A stretch of DNA of 64,000 nucleotides from Pseudotabrizicola sp051200875 (GTDB lineage: Bacteria; Pseudomonadota; Alphaproteobacteria; Rhodobacterales; Rhodobacteraceae). Positions within the stretch are counted from its first letter, which is position 1; each line of letters opens with the position of its first letter. The stretch lies in assembly GCF_051200875.1 (NCBI RefSeq), contig NZ_CP195191.1:1-64000 (forward strand). The letters are read 5' to 3'. Positions 36,363 through 46,243 of this stretch are shown here, one piece after another. The position numbers and the translations under genes were made by a program. The notes beneath the pieces were generated by a model that was not told the DNA's origin, did no database searches, and saw nothing but the letters and a program-made list of their open reading frames with translations.

Positions 36363-39300
36363 ATGAAACCGAACGAGTCCAATTTCGGATTTTTGCAACC
36401 CCACGAACCGCAGCTTTACAGGTTGGGGACCCTTGCGGAACGCTATTTTTCCGAAGACCCGAACACATGCAATATTAAGCTGCGGCAGTTTTCGGAATTG
36501 GTTGCGCAGTTTACGGCAAGCAGATTGGGTCTTTCTGTTGCACAGTCGGACAACCTTGCAGACCTGCTTCGTTTACTCAAGATCGAGTGCAGCCTTCCAA
36601 AACAAGTCATTGAAATACTTCACAGCTTGCGAATCGCAGGCAACCAGGCAGCGCATCAAAATACCGATGATCACTCAACTGCTCTGAGCGGTCTCAAACT
36701 CGCCCGCCAATTGGCGATCTGGTATTTCAGAACATTCCACAAGCCTTCTGGCGGTTTTGGCCCCTTCATTCCGCCAGAAAGACCCAAGGACGTCTCAGAT
36801 TCGATCGTCTTGGAGTTGGAAAGGCTAAAGGCAGAATTAGAGGCCTCACTCACTGAAGCAGATCGACTTCGTGAAGCGGCAAGGCAGGCGGAAATTGAAA
36901 GGCAAAGCGCCGCAGATCGCGCGGAGCAAGAGCGAGTTGACCGCGAAACTTGGGAGAAGCTTGCGGAAGAGGCGGAGGAAGATCGCAGGGCTCTTTCCTC
37001 ACAGCTTCAATCATTGCAACTTCAGGCGTCCTCTAGGGACGCTCCAGCGGTTGAGGCTGTCACCGAACTGGCTCGGGATGCTGCCAGCAAAATCAACCTG
37101 GACGAAGCGGACACCCGGGTTCTCATCGATAAGCAGCTGCGCGATGCTGGATGGGAGGTGGACACGAAACAACTTCGATACGCATCCGGTAGTCGCCCTA
37201 TGAAGGGCCGAAATCGCGCGATCAGTGAATGGCCGACCGAGAGTGGACCGGCCGATTACGCACTCTTCTGCGGCATGGTCTTGGTGGGAACCGTAGAAGC
37301 AAAGCGGCAGAACCGTAATGTCATGGAGGTCTTGCGGCAGGCAGAACGGTACTCAGCGGGCTTCAAGTTGACTGAAGCTGAACTGGCAGAAGGTGCCCCT
37401 TGGGCAGGTTTCAAAGCACCCTTCGCGTTCTCGACAAACGGTCGGCCCTACCTGAAGCAGGTCGAAACCTTGTCTGGCATCTGGCGGCGGGATCTGCGTG
37501 ATGCCAACAACCCTGCTGAAGTCCTCGTAGGGTGGCCTTCGCCTCGAGGGCTGCTTGAGCGACTTGCGGTGAACAAATCCGCTGCTCACCATGACCTTGC
37601 ATCGCAGCCTTTCGATTTCGGTTTTCCATTGCGGCCGTATCAACACAAGGCGATCGAGGCAGTCGAAAAAGCACTGCTTGATGATCGGCGGGCGATGCTC
37701 GTCGCTATGGCAACAGGGACGGGGAAGACAAAACTCGCGATCGCTATGCTGTACCGGTTGATCGCCGCAAAGCGGTTCCGCCGCGTCTGCTTCATTGTGG
37801 ATAGAAGCGCGCTGGGTGAGCAGACCGAGAGCGAGTTCACCACGACCAAGGTGGTCAACGGCAAGGCTTTTGCGGACATCTTTGGCCTTAAGGGACTTGA
37901 TCATGTGGTCCCCGATGACGAAACTCGCATCCATATCTGCACGATCCAGGGGCTGGTGCGCCGCGTGCTCTATGCGGCTGATGAGGCTGAAGCGCCGACG
38001 GTTGACCAGTATGACCTGATCGTGGTGGACGAATGCCATCGCGGGTATCTGCTGGACCGCGAGATGTCCGAGGGCGACATCACGTTTCGCAGCCAAGACG
38101 ACTACATTTCGAAGTACCGCCGGGTCCTCGAGTACTTCGATGCGGTCAAGATTGGCCTGACGGCCACACCAGCGCTACACACCACTGAAATCTTTGGTCT
38201 TCCAGTTTTCACCTATTCCTATCGTGAAGCGGTGGTTGACGGTTACCTTGTGGATCACGAACCGCCTGTGCGGATCGGCACGCTGTTGTCTGAGGGTGGT
38301 ATCCATTTCTCCCGCGACGACCAAGTTGACTTCATCCACCCCACAAGTGGAGCCATTCAACCCGCCACTTTGCCAGACGACATTGACTTCGAGGTTGACC
38401 AGTTCAACAAGGGCGTCATCACCGTCCCGTTCAATCGAGCTATCGCGCAAGAGCTCACCAAGTTCATCGATCCAAGCTTGCCAGATAAGACGCTGGTCTT
38501 TGCTGTGTCCGACGCGCACGCGGATATCCTCGTGAACGAGCTGCGGGTCGCTTTCCGTTCGGCATTTGGTGCGCTGCCTGATGCAACTGTGGAGAAGATC
38601 ACGGGGAAGGTCGATAAGGTCGGGAAGTTGATCCGCTCGTTCCGCAACGATCCACTGCCCAAGGTGGCGGTGACCGTAGACCTTCTGACGACTGGTATCG
38701 ACGTCCCTCGAATCAGCAATCTGGTGTTCATGCGCCGCGTCAACAGCCGTATCCTTTACGAACAGATGCTTGGCCGCGCCACCAGGCTATGTCCGGAGAT
38801 CGACAAGGAGACTTTTCGCATCTTTGACGCGGTTGACCTCTACGCCCATTTGCAGAATCTCACCGACATGCGGCCCGTGGCAGCGGACCCAAGCTTCACA
38901 CTCACAAAGCTGTTCGAAGAACTCAGCCAACGCGGTGATGCGGTCCATAAAGAGCGGGTGCGTGAGCAAATCGTCGTTCGCCTCCGTCGCAAGCTGCGGC
39001 GCTTGTCGCCAGAGGCACGGGCCCGATTTGAAAAGGCTGCGGGTGAAACTCCAGAAGAAAGCCTGCAGCGTTTTATCTCTGGTGATGCTAGCGCGCTTGC
39101 GGAATGGGCGGCTGAGCGACCTTCACTAGGCCCGATCCTTGATTGGACCTCGGAGGATGGCACGCCGAACTTTATCCCGATCTCTGAACATCCCGATCGG
39201 GTGACGACCGTTTCGCGCGGCTATGGCACAGCAGATCGGCCTGAGGACTTTCTGGACGCTTTCGCCACTTTTGTCCGTTCCAATGTTAATACCATCGCTG

Positions 39301-39743
39301 CCCTGAAGATCGTCGTTCAGCGTCCCCAAGAACTGACCCGCGAAGAACTCCGGCAATTGCGCCTTGAGCTGGACGCGGCAGGCTTCACCGATAGCAAGAT
39401 CAGGCGCGCTTGGGCTGATGCCAACAACGTGGAAATCGCGGCCTCAATTATCGGCTATATCCGCCAGGCGGCGCTGGGTGATCCGCTCATTCCCTATTCT
39501 GAACGCGTTCGGCATGCCGTGGATACGATCTTGCGCCAACGGCAATGGACCGACGTGCAACGCAGGTGGATCGACCGGATAGGGCGGCAGCTGGACCTTG
39601 AAACCATAGTAGATCGAGCCGCCTTCGATGCCGAGCCATTTGCGTCCCTAGGGGGTTGGTCTCGGATTGACCGCGTGTTTAATGGCGAACTGGCGCAAGT
39701 GGTTCGCGACCTTAACGAAAACATCTGGAAAGACGCAGGCTGA
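36363..39743 (+). CDS. hsdR: Type I restriction enzyme R subunit
   Basis: A 1126-aa protein. The N-terminal region (~1-110, RQFSELVAQF, LRIAGNQAAH) is a DUF4145-like helical domain. A coiled coil rich in E, A and R follows (~150-220), then a nuclease domain (DYALFCGMVLVGTVEAKRQN), Walker A MATGTGKTK (~450), motif II VVDECHRG (~557), LTATPALHT and an EcoEI_R-type C-terminal domain. It cuts unmodified DNA after ATP-driven translocation. The ATG at 36363 (MKPNESNFGFL) matches the usual family start; 36336 is possible. The 3' stop overlaps hsdM (ATGA at 39743). Confidence 0.92.
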   Translation: MKPNESNFGFLQPHEPQLYRLGTLAERYFSEDPNTCNIKLRQFSELVAQFTASRLGLSVAQSDNLADLLRLLKIECSLPKQVIEILHSLRIAGNQAAHQNTDDHSTALSGLKLARQLAIWYFRTFHKPSGGFGPFIPPERPKDVSDSIVLELERLKAELEASLTEADRLREAARQAEIERQSAADRAEQERVDRETWEKLAEEAEEDRRALSSQLQSLQLQASSRDAPAVEAVTELARDAASKINLDEADTRVLIDKQLRDAGWEVDTKQLRYASGSRPMKGRNRAISEWPTESGPADYALFCGMVLVGTVEAKRQNRNVMEVLRQAERYSAGFKLTEAELAEGAPWAGFKAPFAFSTNGRPYLKQVETLSGIWRRDLRDANNPAEVLVGWPSPRGLLERLAVNKSAAHHDLASQPFDFGFPLRPYQHKAIEAVEKALLDDRRAMLVAMATGTGKTKLAIAMLYRLIAAKRFRRVCFIVDRSALGEQTESEFTTTKVVNGKAFADIFGLKGLDHVVPDDETRIHICTIQGLVRRVLYAADEAEAPTVDQYDLIVVDECHRGYLLDREMSEGDITFRSQDDYISKYRRVLEYFDAVKIGLTATPALHTTEIFGLPVFTYSYREAVVDGYLVDHEPPVRIGTLLSEGGIHFSRDDQVDFIHPTSGAIQPATLPDDIDFEVDQFNKGVITVPFNRAIAQELTKFIDPSLPDKTLVFAVSDAHADILVNELRVAFRSAFGALPDATVEKITGKVDKVGKLIRSFRNDPLPKVAVTVDLLTTGIDVPRISNLVFMRRVNSRILYEQMLGRATRLCPEIDKETFRIFDAVDLYAHLQNLTDMRPVAADPSFTLTKLFEELSQRGDAVHKERVREQIVVRLRRKLRRLSPEARARFEKAAGETPEESLQRFISGDASALAEWAAERPSLGPILDWTSEDGTPNFIPISEHPDRVTTVSRGYGTADRPEDFLDAFATFVRSNVNTIAALKIVVQRPQELTREELRQLRLELDAAGFTDSKIRRAWADANNVEIAASIIGYIRQAALGDPLIPYSERVRHAVDTILRQRQWTDVQRRWIDRIGRQLDLETIVDRAAFDAEPFASLGGWSRIDRVFNGELAQVVRDLNENIWKDAG

Positions 39744-41212
39744 TGAACGGAACAAGAGCACGGGAAACCGTTCAAAAGCTTTGGAACGCCAGCAAGAGTT
39801 TGCAGGGTGGTGGCGTAAGTTATTACGAGTACGTGACGGAACTGACCTACCTGCTGCTCCTGAAGATGCTCGAAGAGGTCAAGCGCAACGGGATCAAGCT
39901 GGAAGAGCGCCTACCGCCGAACCTGCGCTGGGGGGAGTTGAAACGACTTGAGGGCGAGCAGCGGCTGGTCCGCTACCGTGCCATGCTGCTGGAGTTGGGC
40001 ACCTCCGACAAGTTCAACTTCCCGCTCGTCAAACAGGTTTTCACGGACGCGAAAACCTCGCTGACCAAGGCGACGGCCCTAACCAGTCTGATCACCACCA
40101 TCGACACGGTCGACTGGTATGCGGCCGAAGAGGACGGTTTGGGCGATCTCTACGAAGGCTTGCTCGAGCGCACCACTTCTGAACGAAAGTCCAAGGCCGG
40201 GCAGTATTTCACCCCGCGTCCGTTGATCGAAGCTATCATCCACTTGATGAAGCCCAAAGTTGGCGAGGTCATCCAAGACCCCGCGGCGGGAACCGGTGGC
40301 TTTCTGATTGCCGCCCACCGCGCCATCATGCGCGACACTGATGAACTGACCAATGTTCCCACGGAAGTCGGCTTTGCCCAACGAAACGGCAAGTATCAGG
40401 GCGCTGAACTGATCACAGGCACCCACCGCCTGAACACCATGAACCTGCTCTTGCATGGGATTGATCAGCCGATCGACTGCATCGATGCGCTCACGTCGGA
40501 CGCCCAAAAATTCGATCCTGCCGACCTTATCCTCACCAACCCGCCATTCAACAAGTTTCCCGAACGGGTCTCGCGCTCTGACTTCGTGATCACGGCCTCG
40601 GCGGCCAAGGGCCCGCTTCCCTTTGTCGAACATGTCGTCCGCGGGCTGAAGGTTGGCGGGCGCGCGGCGATCGTTGTGCCCGACAACACCCTCTTCGAAG
40701 ACAACATGGGCCGCGATCTGCGCAACTGGATGATGGACCTCTGCGATCTGCACACCATCCTTCGCCTGCCGACTGGCATCTTCTACGCCCAGGGCGTCAA
40801 GACCAATGTGATCTTCCTGACCAAGAAGTCAGAGGAGCGGGTTGGGGCAACTAAGGCGGTCTGGTTCTACGACCTGCGCGCCCAGATGCCGAACTTTGGC
40901 AAAACCCGCACACTGACGACCGCTGATTTCCAACCCTTCATTGCCGCCTACGGGGATGACCCCCACGGCAAATCTCCTCGCGTCGATGAGGGCGAGTCCG
41001 GGCGTTTCCGCAAGTTCACACGCGACGAGATCGCAAAGCGCAACGACAACCTCGATATCACTTGGCTGCTCGATGATGTCGAAGTGGTCGAAGAAGGGCT
41101 GACCGAACCTGACGACATCGCCGCCGCGATCATCGGGCATCTTCGCGCTGCGCTCGAAGAGATCGAAGCTGTGGCCGATGAGCTTGCCGAAGTGGCCGAG
41201 GCTGACGAATGA
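39743..41212 (+). CDS. hsdM: Type I restriction enzyme M subunit (N6-adenine methylase)
   Basis: A 489-aa protein with the HsdM N-terminal helical domain, the SAM-binding region FTPRPLIEAIIHL and DPAAGTGGFLIAAH, and the catalytic motif IV LTNPPFNKFP. It methylates adenine in the target set by HsdS. The stop overlaps the GIY-YIG gene by ATGA (41209-41212). Confidence 0.95.
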   Translation: MNGTRARETVQKLWNASKSLQGGGVSYYEYVTELTYLLLLKMLEEVKRNGIKLEERLPPNLRWGELKRLEGEQRLVRYRAMLLELGTSDKFNFPLVKQVFTDAKTSLTKATALTSLITTIDTVDWYAAEEDGLGDLYEGLLERTTSERKSKAGQYFTPRPLIEAIIHLMKPKVGEVIQDPAAGTGGFLIAAHRAIMRDTDELTNVPTEVGFAQRNGKYQGAELITGTHRLNTMNLLLHGIDQPIDCIDALTSDAQKFDPADLILTNPPFNKFPERVSRSDFVITASAAKGPLPFVEHVVRGLKVGGRAAIVVPDNTLFEDNMGRDLRNWMMDLCDLHTILRLPTGIFYAQGVKTNVIFLTKKSEERVGATKAVWFYDLRAQMPNFGKTRTLTTADFQPFIAAYGDDPHGKSPRVDEGESGRFRKFTRDEIAKRNDNLDITWLLDDVEVVEEGLTEPDDIAAAIIGHLRAALEEIEAVADELAEVAEADE

Positions 41213-42135
41213 CCGCCGCTGAAACCTTTGGCCGCACGATCCAGCTTTTCCTCGTCGACGGCACCCCGAACGGCCTGCGCAAGGCAACCATCCACGGCTG
41301 GACCGGTCTGATCTTTGTCGCCACGACCTCCACCTTCGGCGCTCTGACCTCCCGCAGGGAACTCGATCGCACCGGAATCTACCTGCTGGCGGGGCCCGAC
41401 CCAGAAAAAGAGGGCGGCACCCGGGTCTACATCGGATCAGCCAACAGCGTGCAGGAACGGATCAAGCAAAGCGCGGTCCAGCGCGACTTTTGGGAGATCG
41501 CGATCGCCGTCACAACCAGCGACGATGACCTTTCGAAAGGCCATGTCGAATACCTCGAGGCGCGGTTGATCGAACTGGCCACCCAAGCCCAGCGGGTGGC
41601 CCTGGACAACGGGAACAATCCCGCCAGCCAGCGCAGACGGCTGCCCGAGGCTGATCAGGCCAACATGGAACAGTTCCTCGCCAATCTGAAGATCATGCTG
41701 CCTGTGATCGGGCTGGACCTGCTGAAACCGCAACCGCGCGCTGCGTCACTGGTCAGCACTCCGGTCGAACAGCGCACCTCGGGCGAAGTCAAGTTCGAGA
41801 TGCGGCACAAGACCGGGGTGCAGGCCACGGCGGTTGAGGAAGACGGTGAGTTCATCGTGCTGGAAGGCTCGCAGGCCCTGATCAACACCGGCCATGTCCA
41901 GCAAAGCTATGGCAGGCTGAAGAAAAGCCTTGTCGATCAGGGCATCCTTGTCCCGTCTGCCCCGAACATGCTGGTTTTTGCCAAGCCCCACGCGTTCAAC
42001 AGCCCCTCGGCGGCAGCGGCCGTTGTGTTGGATCGAAACAGCAACGGGCGGATCGAATGGAAGGTGCAGGGATCACGGCAGAGCTACCACGAGTGGCAGC
42101 AAGCACGGATCGCGGTTGATGGGGTGAGCGCATGA
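41209..42135 (+). CDS. GIY-YIG nuclease with DUF4357 domain, inserted in RM operon
   Basis: A 308-aa protein. The N-terminus carries a GIY-YIG fold: GIYLLAGPDP and VYIGSANSVQERI, followed by HVEYLEARLIELA. The C-terminal ~100 residues (LEGSQALIN, SYGRLKKSLVDQGIL, FNSPSAAAAVVLDRNSNG) fit DUF4357. It is locked between hsdM and hsdS by ATGA overlaps at both ends, so it is made together with the restriction enzyme. It may be a nuclease or an accessory DNA-binding subunit; the order hsdM-GIY-YIG-hsdS is not part of the basic type I system. Confidence 0.85.
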   Translation: MTAAETFGRTIQLFLVDGTPNGLRKATIHGWTGLIFVATTSTFGALTSRRELDRTGIYLLAGPDPEKEGGTRVYIGSANSVQERIKQSAVQRDFWEIAIAVTTSDDDLSKGHVEYLEARLIELATQAQRVALDNGNNPASQRRRLPEADQANMEQFLANLKIMLPVIGLDLLKPQPRAASLVSTPVEQRTSGEVKFEMRHKTGVQATAVEEDGEFIVLEGSQALINTGHVQQSYGRLKKSLVDQGILVPSAPNMLVFAKPHAFNSPSAAAAVVLDRNSNGRIEWKVQGSRQSYHEWQQARIAVDGVSA

Positions 42136-43712
42136 GCGGGCTGCCACAAGGATGGGCCAAAACCACATTGGGGGAAATTGCCTCACTCCGGGGCGAAAAG
42201 ACTTCGCCCGCTTCAGTGCCTGAGGCACCGTTCATCGGTTTGGAAGACATTGAGCCCAACACGTCCAGAATCCTGAAAGTTGGGAAGGCATCGGACGTCA
42301 AAAGTTCTGTAGCGGTATTCTCCGCCGGTGATGTTCTCTACAGTCGCCTTCGGCCCTACCTGAACAAGGTCGCGGTTGCTGAGTTTGACGGGGTCGCTTC
42401 CGCGGAAATCCTAGTGATGCGGCCAACCGAAGCAACGACTGCCGAATTCATCCGTCGTCGGATCATGACTCAAGAGTTCCTGGATTTCGCCGCGCTACTT
42501 GACAAGGGAGACCGCCCACGTGTCAACTACACCGAGATTTCTCGGTTTCCAATAAATCTTCCACCGCTCCGGGAACAAAAAAGAATAGTGGCCAAGGTGG
42601 ATGGGTTGATCGCCCGCACCTCCCGCGCACGCACCGACCTTGACCGCATCCCCACCCTCATCGCCCGCTACAAACAACGCCTCCTCGCCCTCGCGTTCTC
42701 GGGTGAGTTGACCGGGGGAAAACACGGCTGGAAAGAAGCATCGATAGGAGATGTCGCACATACCCAACTCGGGAAAATGCTGGACAAAGCAAAGAATCGT
42801 GGCTTGTCAACTAAGTACCTACGAAACATCAATGTTCGTTGGTATGACTTTCAGCTTGAAGACGTTCTTGAAATGCCAATGTCGAAGGAAGAACGATTAA
42901 AATTCGACATACGTGACGGCGACGTGCTTGTTTGCGAAGGTGGTGAGCCGGGCCGATCCGCAGTTTGGTCGGACGGAGCGACAGACCTGGCTTTTCAGAA
43001 GGCTCTTATTCGTGTCAGACCGAAAAAGGACAGTCTTCTTCCCATCATCTTGGTGCACTATCTAAGACACCTTTCCGATACAAAGAAGCTCGAAGCGCAC
43101 TTTACTGGTTCGACGATCAAGCATCTGCCCCAGCGCGCATTGCAGTCTATTGAATTATCTTTGCCGCCATTAAGCCAGCAAGTCGAAATTGCCCAGCGCA
43201 TCGCATCTGCCTTCAACTGGCTGGACCGCATGGCCGCCGACCATGCCGCCGCTTCGAACCTCCTCCCCAAGCTCGACGCTGCCATCCTCGCCAAAGCCTT
43301 CCGCGGTGAACTCGTCCCGCAAGACCCAAACGATGAACCTGCCAGCGCTTTGTTAACGCGTATCAATGCGAAAGAGGCCGTCGGTGGAGCGCGAAGGCGT
43401 AGAATGCGCGACATTTTGGTCAAGCCGCTCGGACCATTTGTTGTGACCAACCTGCGTCTAGAATCAACCGAAGAAACAGTGATGCACGTGAAACCGATTG
43501 CCGGAGCAAGCGCCATGACCAAAAGCCGCCAAGATGATGATGTGATGGGCAAACCCTATCTGGCGAATTTGCTGAAGGCGGGTCACGGCGCCTCGGCGCA
43601 GGATCTGTTCAAGGCAGCCGATCTGCCGGTTGCCGATTTCTACAAGCAGCTAGCCTGGGAAGTCGCCCAAAAGCACATCCGCGATGACGATGAAAAGCTG
43701 GAAGCGCTCTGA
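42132..43712 (+). CDS. hsdS: Type I restriction enzyme S subunit (specificity)
   Basis: A 526-aa protein with two target-recognition domains. The first (LPQGWAKTTLGEIASLRGE...INLPPLREQKRIVAKVD) and the second (WKEASIGDVAHTQLGKML...LSLPPLSQQVEIAQRI) both end in the usual conserved helix. LPKLDAAILAKAFRGELVPQDPNDEPA marks the normal HsdS end at about residue 410. A C-terminal extension of ~110 residues follows, ending in a helical tail (PYLANLLKAGHGASAQDLFKAADL). The stop overlaps the ATPase start (TGATG at 43710-43714). Confidence 0.9.
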   Translation: MSGLPQGWAKTTLGEIASLRGEKTSPASVPEAPFIGLEDIEPNTSRILKVGKASDVKSSVAVFSAGDVLYSRLRPYLNKVAVAEFDGVASAEILVMRPTEATTAEFIRRRIMTQEFLDFAALLDKGDRPRVNYTEISRFPINLPPLREQKRIVAKVDGLIARTSRARTDLDRIPTLIARYKQRLLALAFSGELTGGKHGWKEASIGDVAHTQLGKMLDKAKNRGLSTKYLRNINVRWYDFQLEDVLEMPMSKEERLKFDIRDGDVLVCEGGEPGRSAVWSDGATDLAFQKALIRVRPKKDSLLPIILVHYLRHLSDTKKLEAHFTGSTIKHLPQRALQSIELSLPPLSQQVEIAQRIASAFNWLDRMAADHAAASNLLPKLDAAILAKAFRGELVPQDPNDEPASALLTRINAKEAVGGARRRRMRDILVKPLGPFVVTNLRLESTEETVMHVKPIAGASAMTKSRQDDDVMGKPYLANLLKAGHGASAQDLFKAADLPVADFYKQLAWEVAQKHIRDDDEKLEAL

Positions 43713-45370
43713 TGCGGATCGATCAAGTATACATCGACGGCTTCCGCAACCTGAAGGACGTTGAAGCGGACTTTGACGAAGGCTGCCTGACAACGGTCAT
43801 CATCGGCCAGAATGGCGCAGGTAAATCGAACCTGATCGAAGCGATCGTCGAAATTTTCCGCCACCTTGACCCGCCCACCAGCAAGCACGGCGGCAAGCTG
43901 CGCTTCACCTTCGAGATCGACTACATCATCAAAGGCCGCAAAGTGCGCGCGGGTAACCGGGACGGGTCAACCAAGGTGGAGGTTGACGGCGAGCCGATGC
44001 CTATGGGCCGGTTTCAGGAGAGCAAAGGCGAGCTCTTCCCCGATCTGGTCTTTGGCTACTATTCTGGCACCGGAAGGCGGCTGGAAAAGCTATTCGACGA
44101 CCATCAGGCCCGGTACTACAACGTCATCAACAAAGACAAGCCAGAGGCCGAGTACGATGCCGCCCGCACCGCCCGCCGCCTGTTCTATTGCCGACCCGTA
44201 CACGGAGTGTTCGCGCTGCTCAGCCATTTCGCGAAACCGAGCGGTAAGGCAGATTCATCCAACCTGCTCAGCGAGAAACTGGGGATCACGGGCTTTCATT
44301 CCTCGCTTGCTCATTTCAAAGAGCCTTCTTGGTTTGACCAAGACAGATGGAGGAAGGAGCGCGCTGAAGGGCTGAGCGCGCCAATTCGCGGCCGCCGGAG
44401 TCACAAAGAAATGCGCGAACAGGCAGAAGATGTCTGGGGTGCAAAGGGACCCGCAGGAATTTGTGCTCGAACACTACGAGAGATAGCGTTTCACCCTTTG
44501 GCAGTCGCAGGAAAGGTCGTGGACGACTATCGTGACAAGCCGAAGGAGGAGGCACAGCTTGCCTGCTTCCTCCGCGACAAGGCAGCCCTGCACAAGTTCG
44601 CTGCGAGGTACGAAACAGATCAGGAGATGTTCGCGGCACTTGAAGCCGCCGACATCTCCGACCTTTTCCGCGAGATGCTGGTGTGGGTCACGCGCGATGG
44701 CAACGACAGTGGCGACGTCAGCTTCAGCGACCTTTCGGACGGCGAACGGCAGCTGCTGATGGTGCTGGGCCTGATCCGGGTGTCGCGCGGCAAGGAAGCG
44801 CTGTTCCTCTTGGACGAACCCGACACGCACCTGAACCCTGCCTGGCAGCTGACCTACCTCGAGCTGATCAAGGAGTGGACAGAGGTGGCCGCGGACAAGG
44901 ATCGCTGTCAGATCATCATGACCTCGCACAATCCGCTGACCATTGCCTCGCTTTCCAAACAAGAGGTCCGTGTGATGCAACAAAGCGACGCCGCTCGGCT
45001 GGTCATTTCGGAGCCATTTGCGGACCCACGCGGCATGGGCTTCACCGCCACTCTGACTCAGATTTTCGGTCTTTCCACGACCTTGGACTTGGCGACGCAG
45101 CAACAGATAGATGATCGGAACGCCCTTGCCCGCATCGAACAGCGCAGCGAGGAACAGCAGAAAGAGCTGATCGCCATCAATGAGAAGCTTAATCGGCTAG
45201 GCTTCATGAATGAAAGCCGCGAACCCCTGTACCAAGAGTTCCTGAGCGCCTGGCAAGACGTGCGCTACGCAGATCGGCCACCCTTGACACCAGAGGCAAT
45301 CGCGAAACGCCATGAAGCGATGAAGGATCTGATAAGAAGATTAACGACTAAGGCGGGGCAGACGCATTGA
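43712..45370 (+). CDS. SMC/ABC-type AAA ATPase, PtuA-like (Septu)
   Basis: A 552-aa ATPase. Its Walker A is IIGQNGAGKSNLIEAI (~30-45), a signature-like SDLSDGERQLLMVLGL at ~345, Walker B LFLLDEPDTHLNP (~370) and MTSHNPLTIAS (H-loop, ~405). The long middle insert is unassigned. It overlaps hsdS by one base and the HNH gene by four. The ATPase + HNH pair matches the Septu (PtuAB) plan, and related ATPases are also known next to type I RM genes. The likely role is to sense a trigger and license the HNH effector. Confidence 0.85.
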   Translation: MRIDQVYIDGFRNLKDVEADFDEGCLTTVIIGQNGAGKSNLIEAIVEIFRHLDPPTSKHGGKLRFTFEIDYIIKGRKVRAGNRDGSTKVEVDGEPMPMGRFQESKGELFPDLVFGYYSGTGRRLEKLFDDHQARYYNVINKDKPEAEYDAARTARRLFYCRPVHGVFALLSHFAKPSGKADSSNLLSEKLGITGFHSSLAHFKEPSWFDQDRWRKERAEGLSAPIRGRRSHKEMREQAEDVWGAKGPAGICARTLREIAFHPLAVAGKVVDDYRDKPKEEAQLACFLRDKAALHKFAARYETDQEMFAALEAADISDLFREMLVWVTRDGNDSGDVSFSDLSDGERQLLMVLGLIRVSRGKEALFLLDEPDTHLNPAWQLTYLELIKEWTEVAADKDRCQIIMTSHNPLTIASLSKQEVRVMQQSDAARLVISEPFADPRGMGFTATLTQIFGLSTTLDLATQQQIDDRNALARIEQRSEEQQKELIAINEKLNRLGFMNESREPLYQEFLSAWQDVRYADRPPLTPEAIAKRHEAMKDLIRRLTTKAGQTH

Positions 45371-46221
45371 TCTACGTTCGTCGTGACCCCGCTCTCATTC
45401 CCGAGAAGCTGCTAAAGGTTGCTGAGCGCGCTCAGGCGACGCTTGAAACCCTGCCGCCCGATCAGCGAGTGGCGTTTATCAAGAAGAAGTCTCACGTTTG
45501 GACTGGTTTCAAGAAGTACTTGTCCAAGATGTCTTATGGGAAGTGTTGGTACTCGGAGAGTTCGGACCCTCAGTCATTCTTTGATGTCGATCACTTTCGA
45601 CCCAAAGCCGAAGCTCAGAGAGGGGAGGGAGGGGAAAAAGACGAAGGGTATCCTTGGCTGGCATTCGACTGGGAGAACTTCAGGTACTCCTCGGGCCGAT
45701 CCAACCGCCATAGCACCGACGAAGATACGGAGGAAGTAGTAGGTAAGGGGAGCTGGTTCCCACTTTGTCCGGGAAGCCCGTGCGCCACGTGGGAGAACCG
45801 AGCCTTGGCGGCAGAGAAACCGGTCCTGCTCGACCCGACGAATGTAGGTGACATGCGCCTTGTCAAGATTGGTTCATCTGGATCGGTCGAGCCCAGCGGC
45901 ATCTGTGTCGGCACTAACCGTGAACGCGTAGCAAAGTCGGTCAAGTACTATGGGCTTGATTTGCCAGCATTAAAGGAAGCTAGGCTTCAAGTTATGCGCG
46001 AGGTTCAAGAAATGTTTGAAGTCCTAGTGCAAACTGTAGCCGCAGCGAATGAGGTTCCAGCCGCAGCTGATCTCTTACCCGTGCCAAAAGAAGCAGAGTT
46101 GATAACGGCAAAGACAATGCCGAACAGTCCTTACGCCCTGGCAGCTCGAAGCCGATTGATCGAACTCGGGATGCCTGAATTGATTGCTCGGCCGGAGGAC
46201 TACCCTGCGCCCGTTATATAG
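45367..46221 (+). CDS. HNH endonuclease, PtuB/TIGR02646-like
   Basis: A 284-aa protein using a TTG start that overlaps the ATPase stop (45367-45370). The HNH core is FFDVDHFRPKA, then a Trp/Phe-rich stretch WLAFDWENFRYSSGRSNRH, and later KPVLLDPT, as in the family to which the Septu effector PtuB belongs. It is the last gene of the six-gene operon and the last cargo gene before the right att repeat, ~185 bases upstream of it. Confidence 0.85.
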   Translation: MIYVRRDPALIPEKLLKVAERAQATLETLPPDQRVAFIKKKSHVWTGFKKYLSKMSYGKCWYSESSDPQSFFDVDHFRPKAEAQRGEGGEKDEGYPWLAFDWENFRYSSGRSNRHSTDEDTEEVVGKGSWFPLCPGSPCATWENRALAAEKPVLLDPTNVGDMRLVKIGSSGSVEPSGICVGTNRERVAKSVKYYGLDLPALKEARLQVMREVQEMFEVLVQTVAAANEVPAAADLLPVPKEAELITAKTMPNSPYALAARSRLIELGMPELIARPEDYPAPVI

Positions 46222-46243
46222 CGAATGGACAAGTTGCGGTTTC

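Noticed and set aside
36075..36404. Open frame on - strand after the integrase
   Set aside because: Overlaps the integrase end and hsdR start; the GIEPQSFGPRYC-type reading resembles other false antisense frames.
43712..46221. Retron with PtuAB effectors
   Set aside because: No reverse transcriptase and no msr/msd-like RNA region is visible; the pair is attached to hsdS instead.
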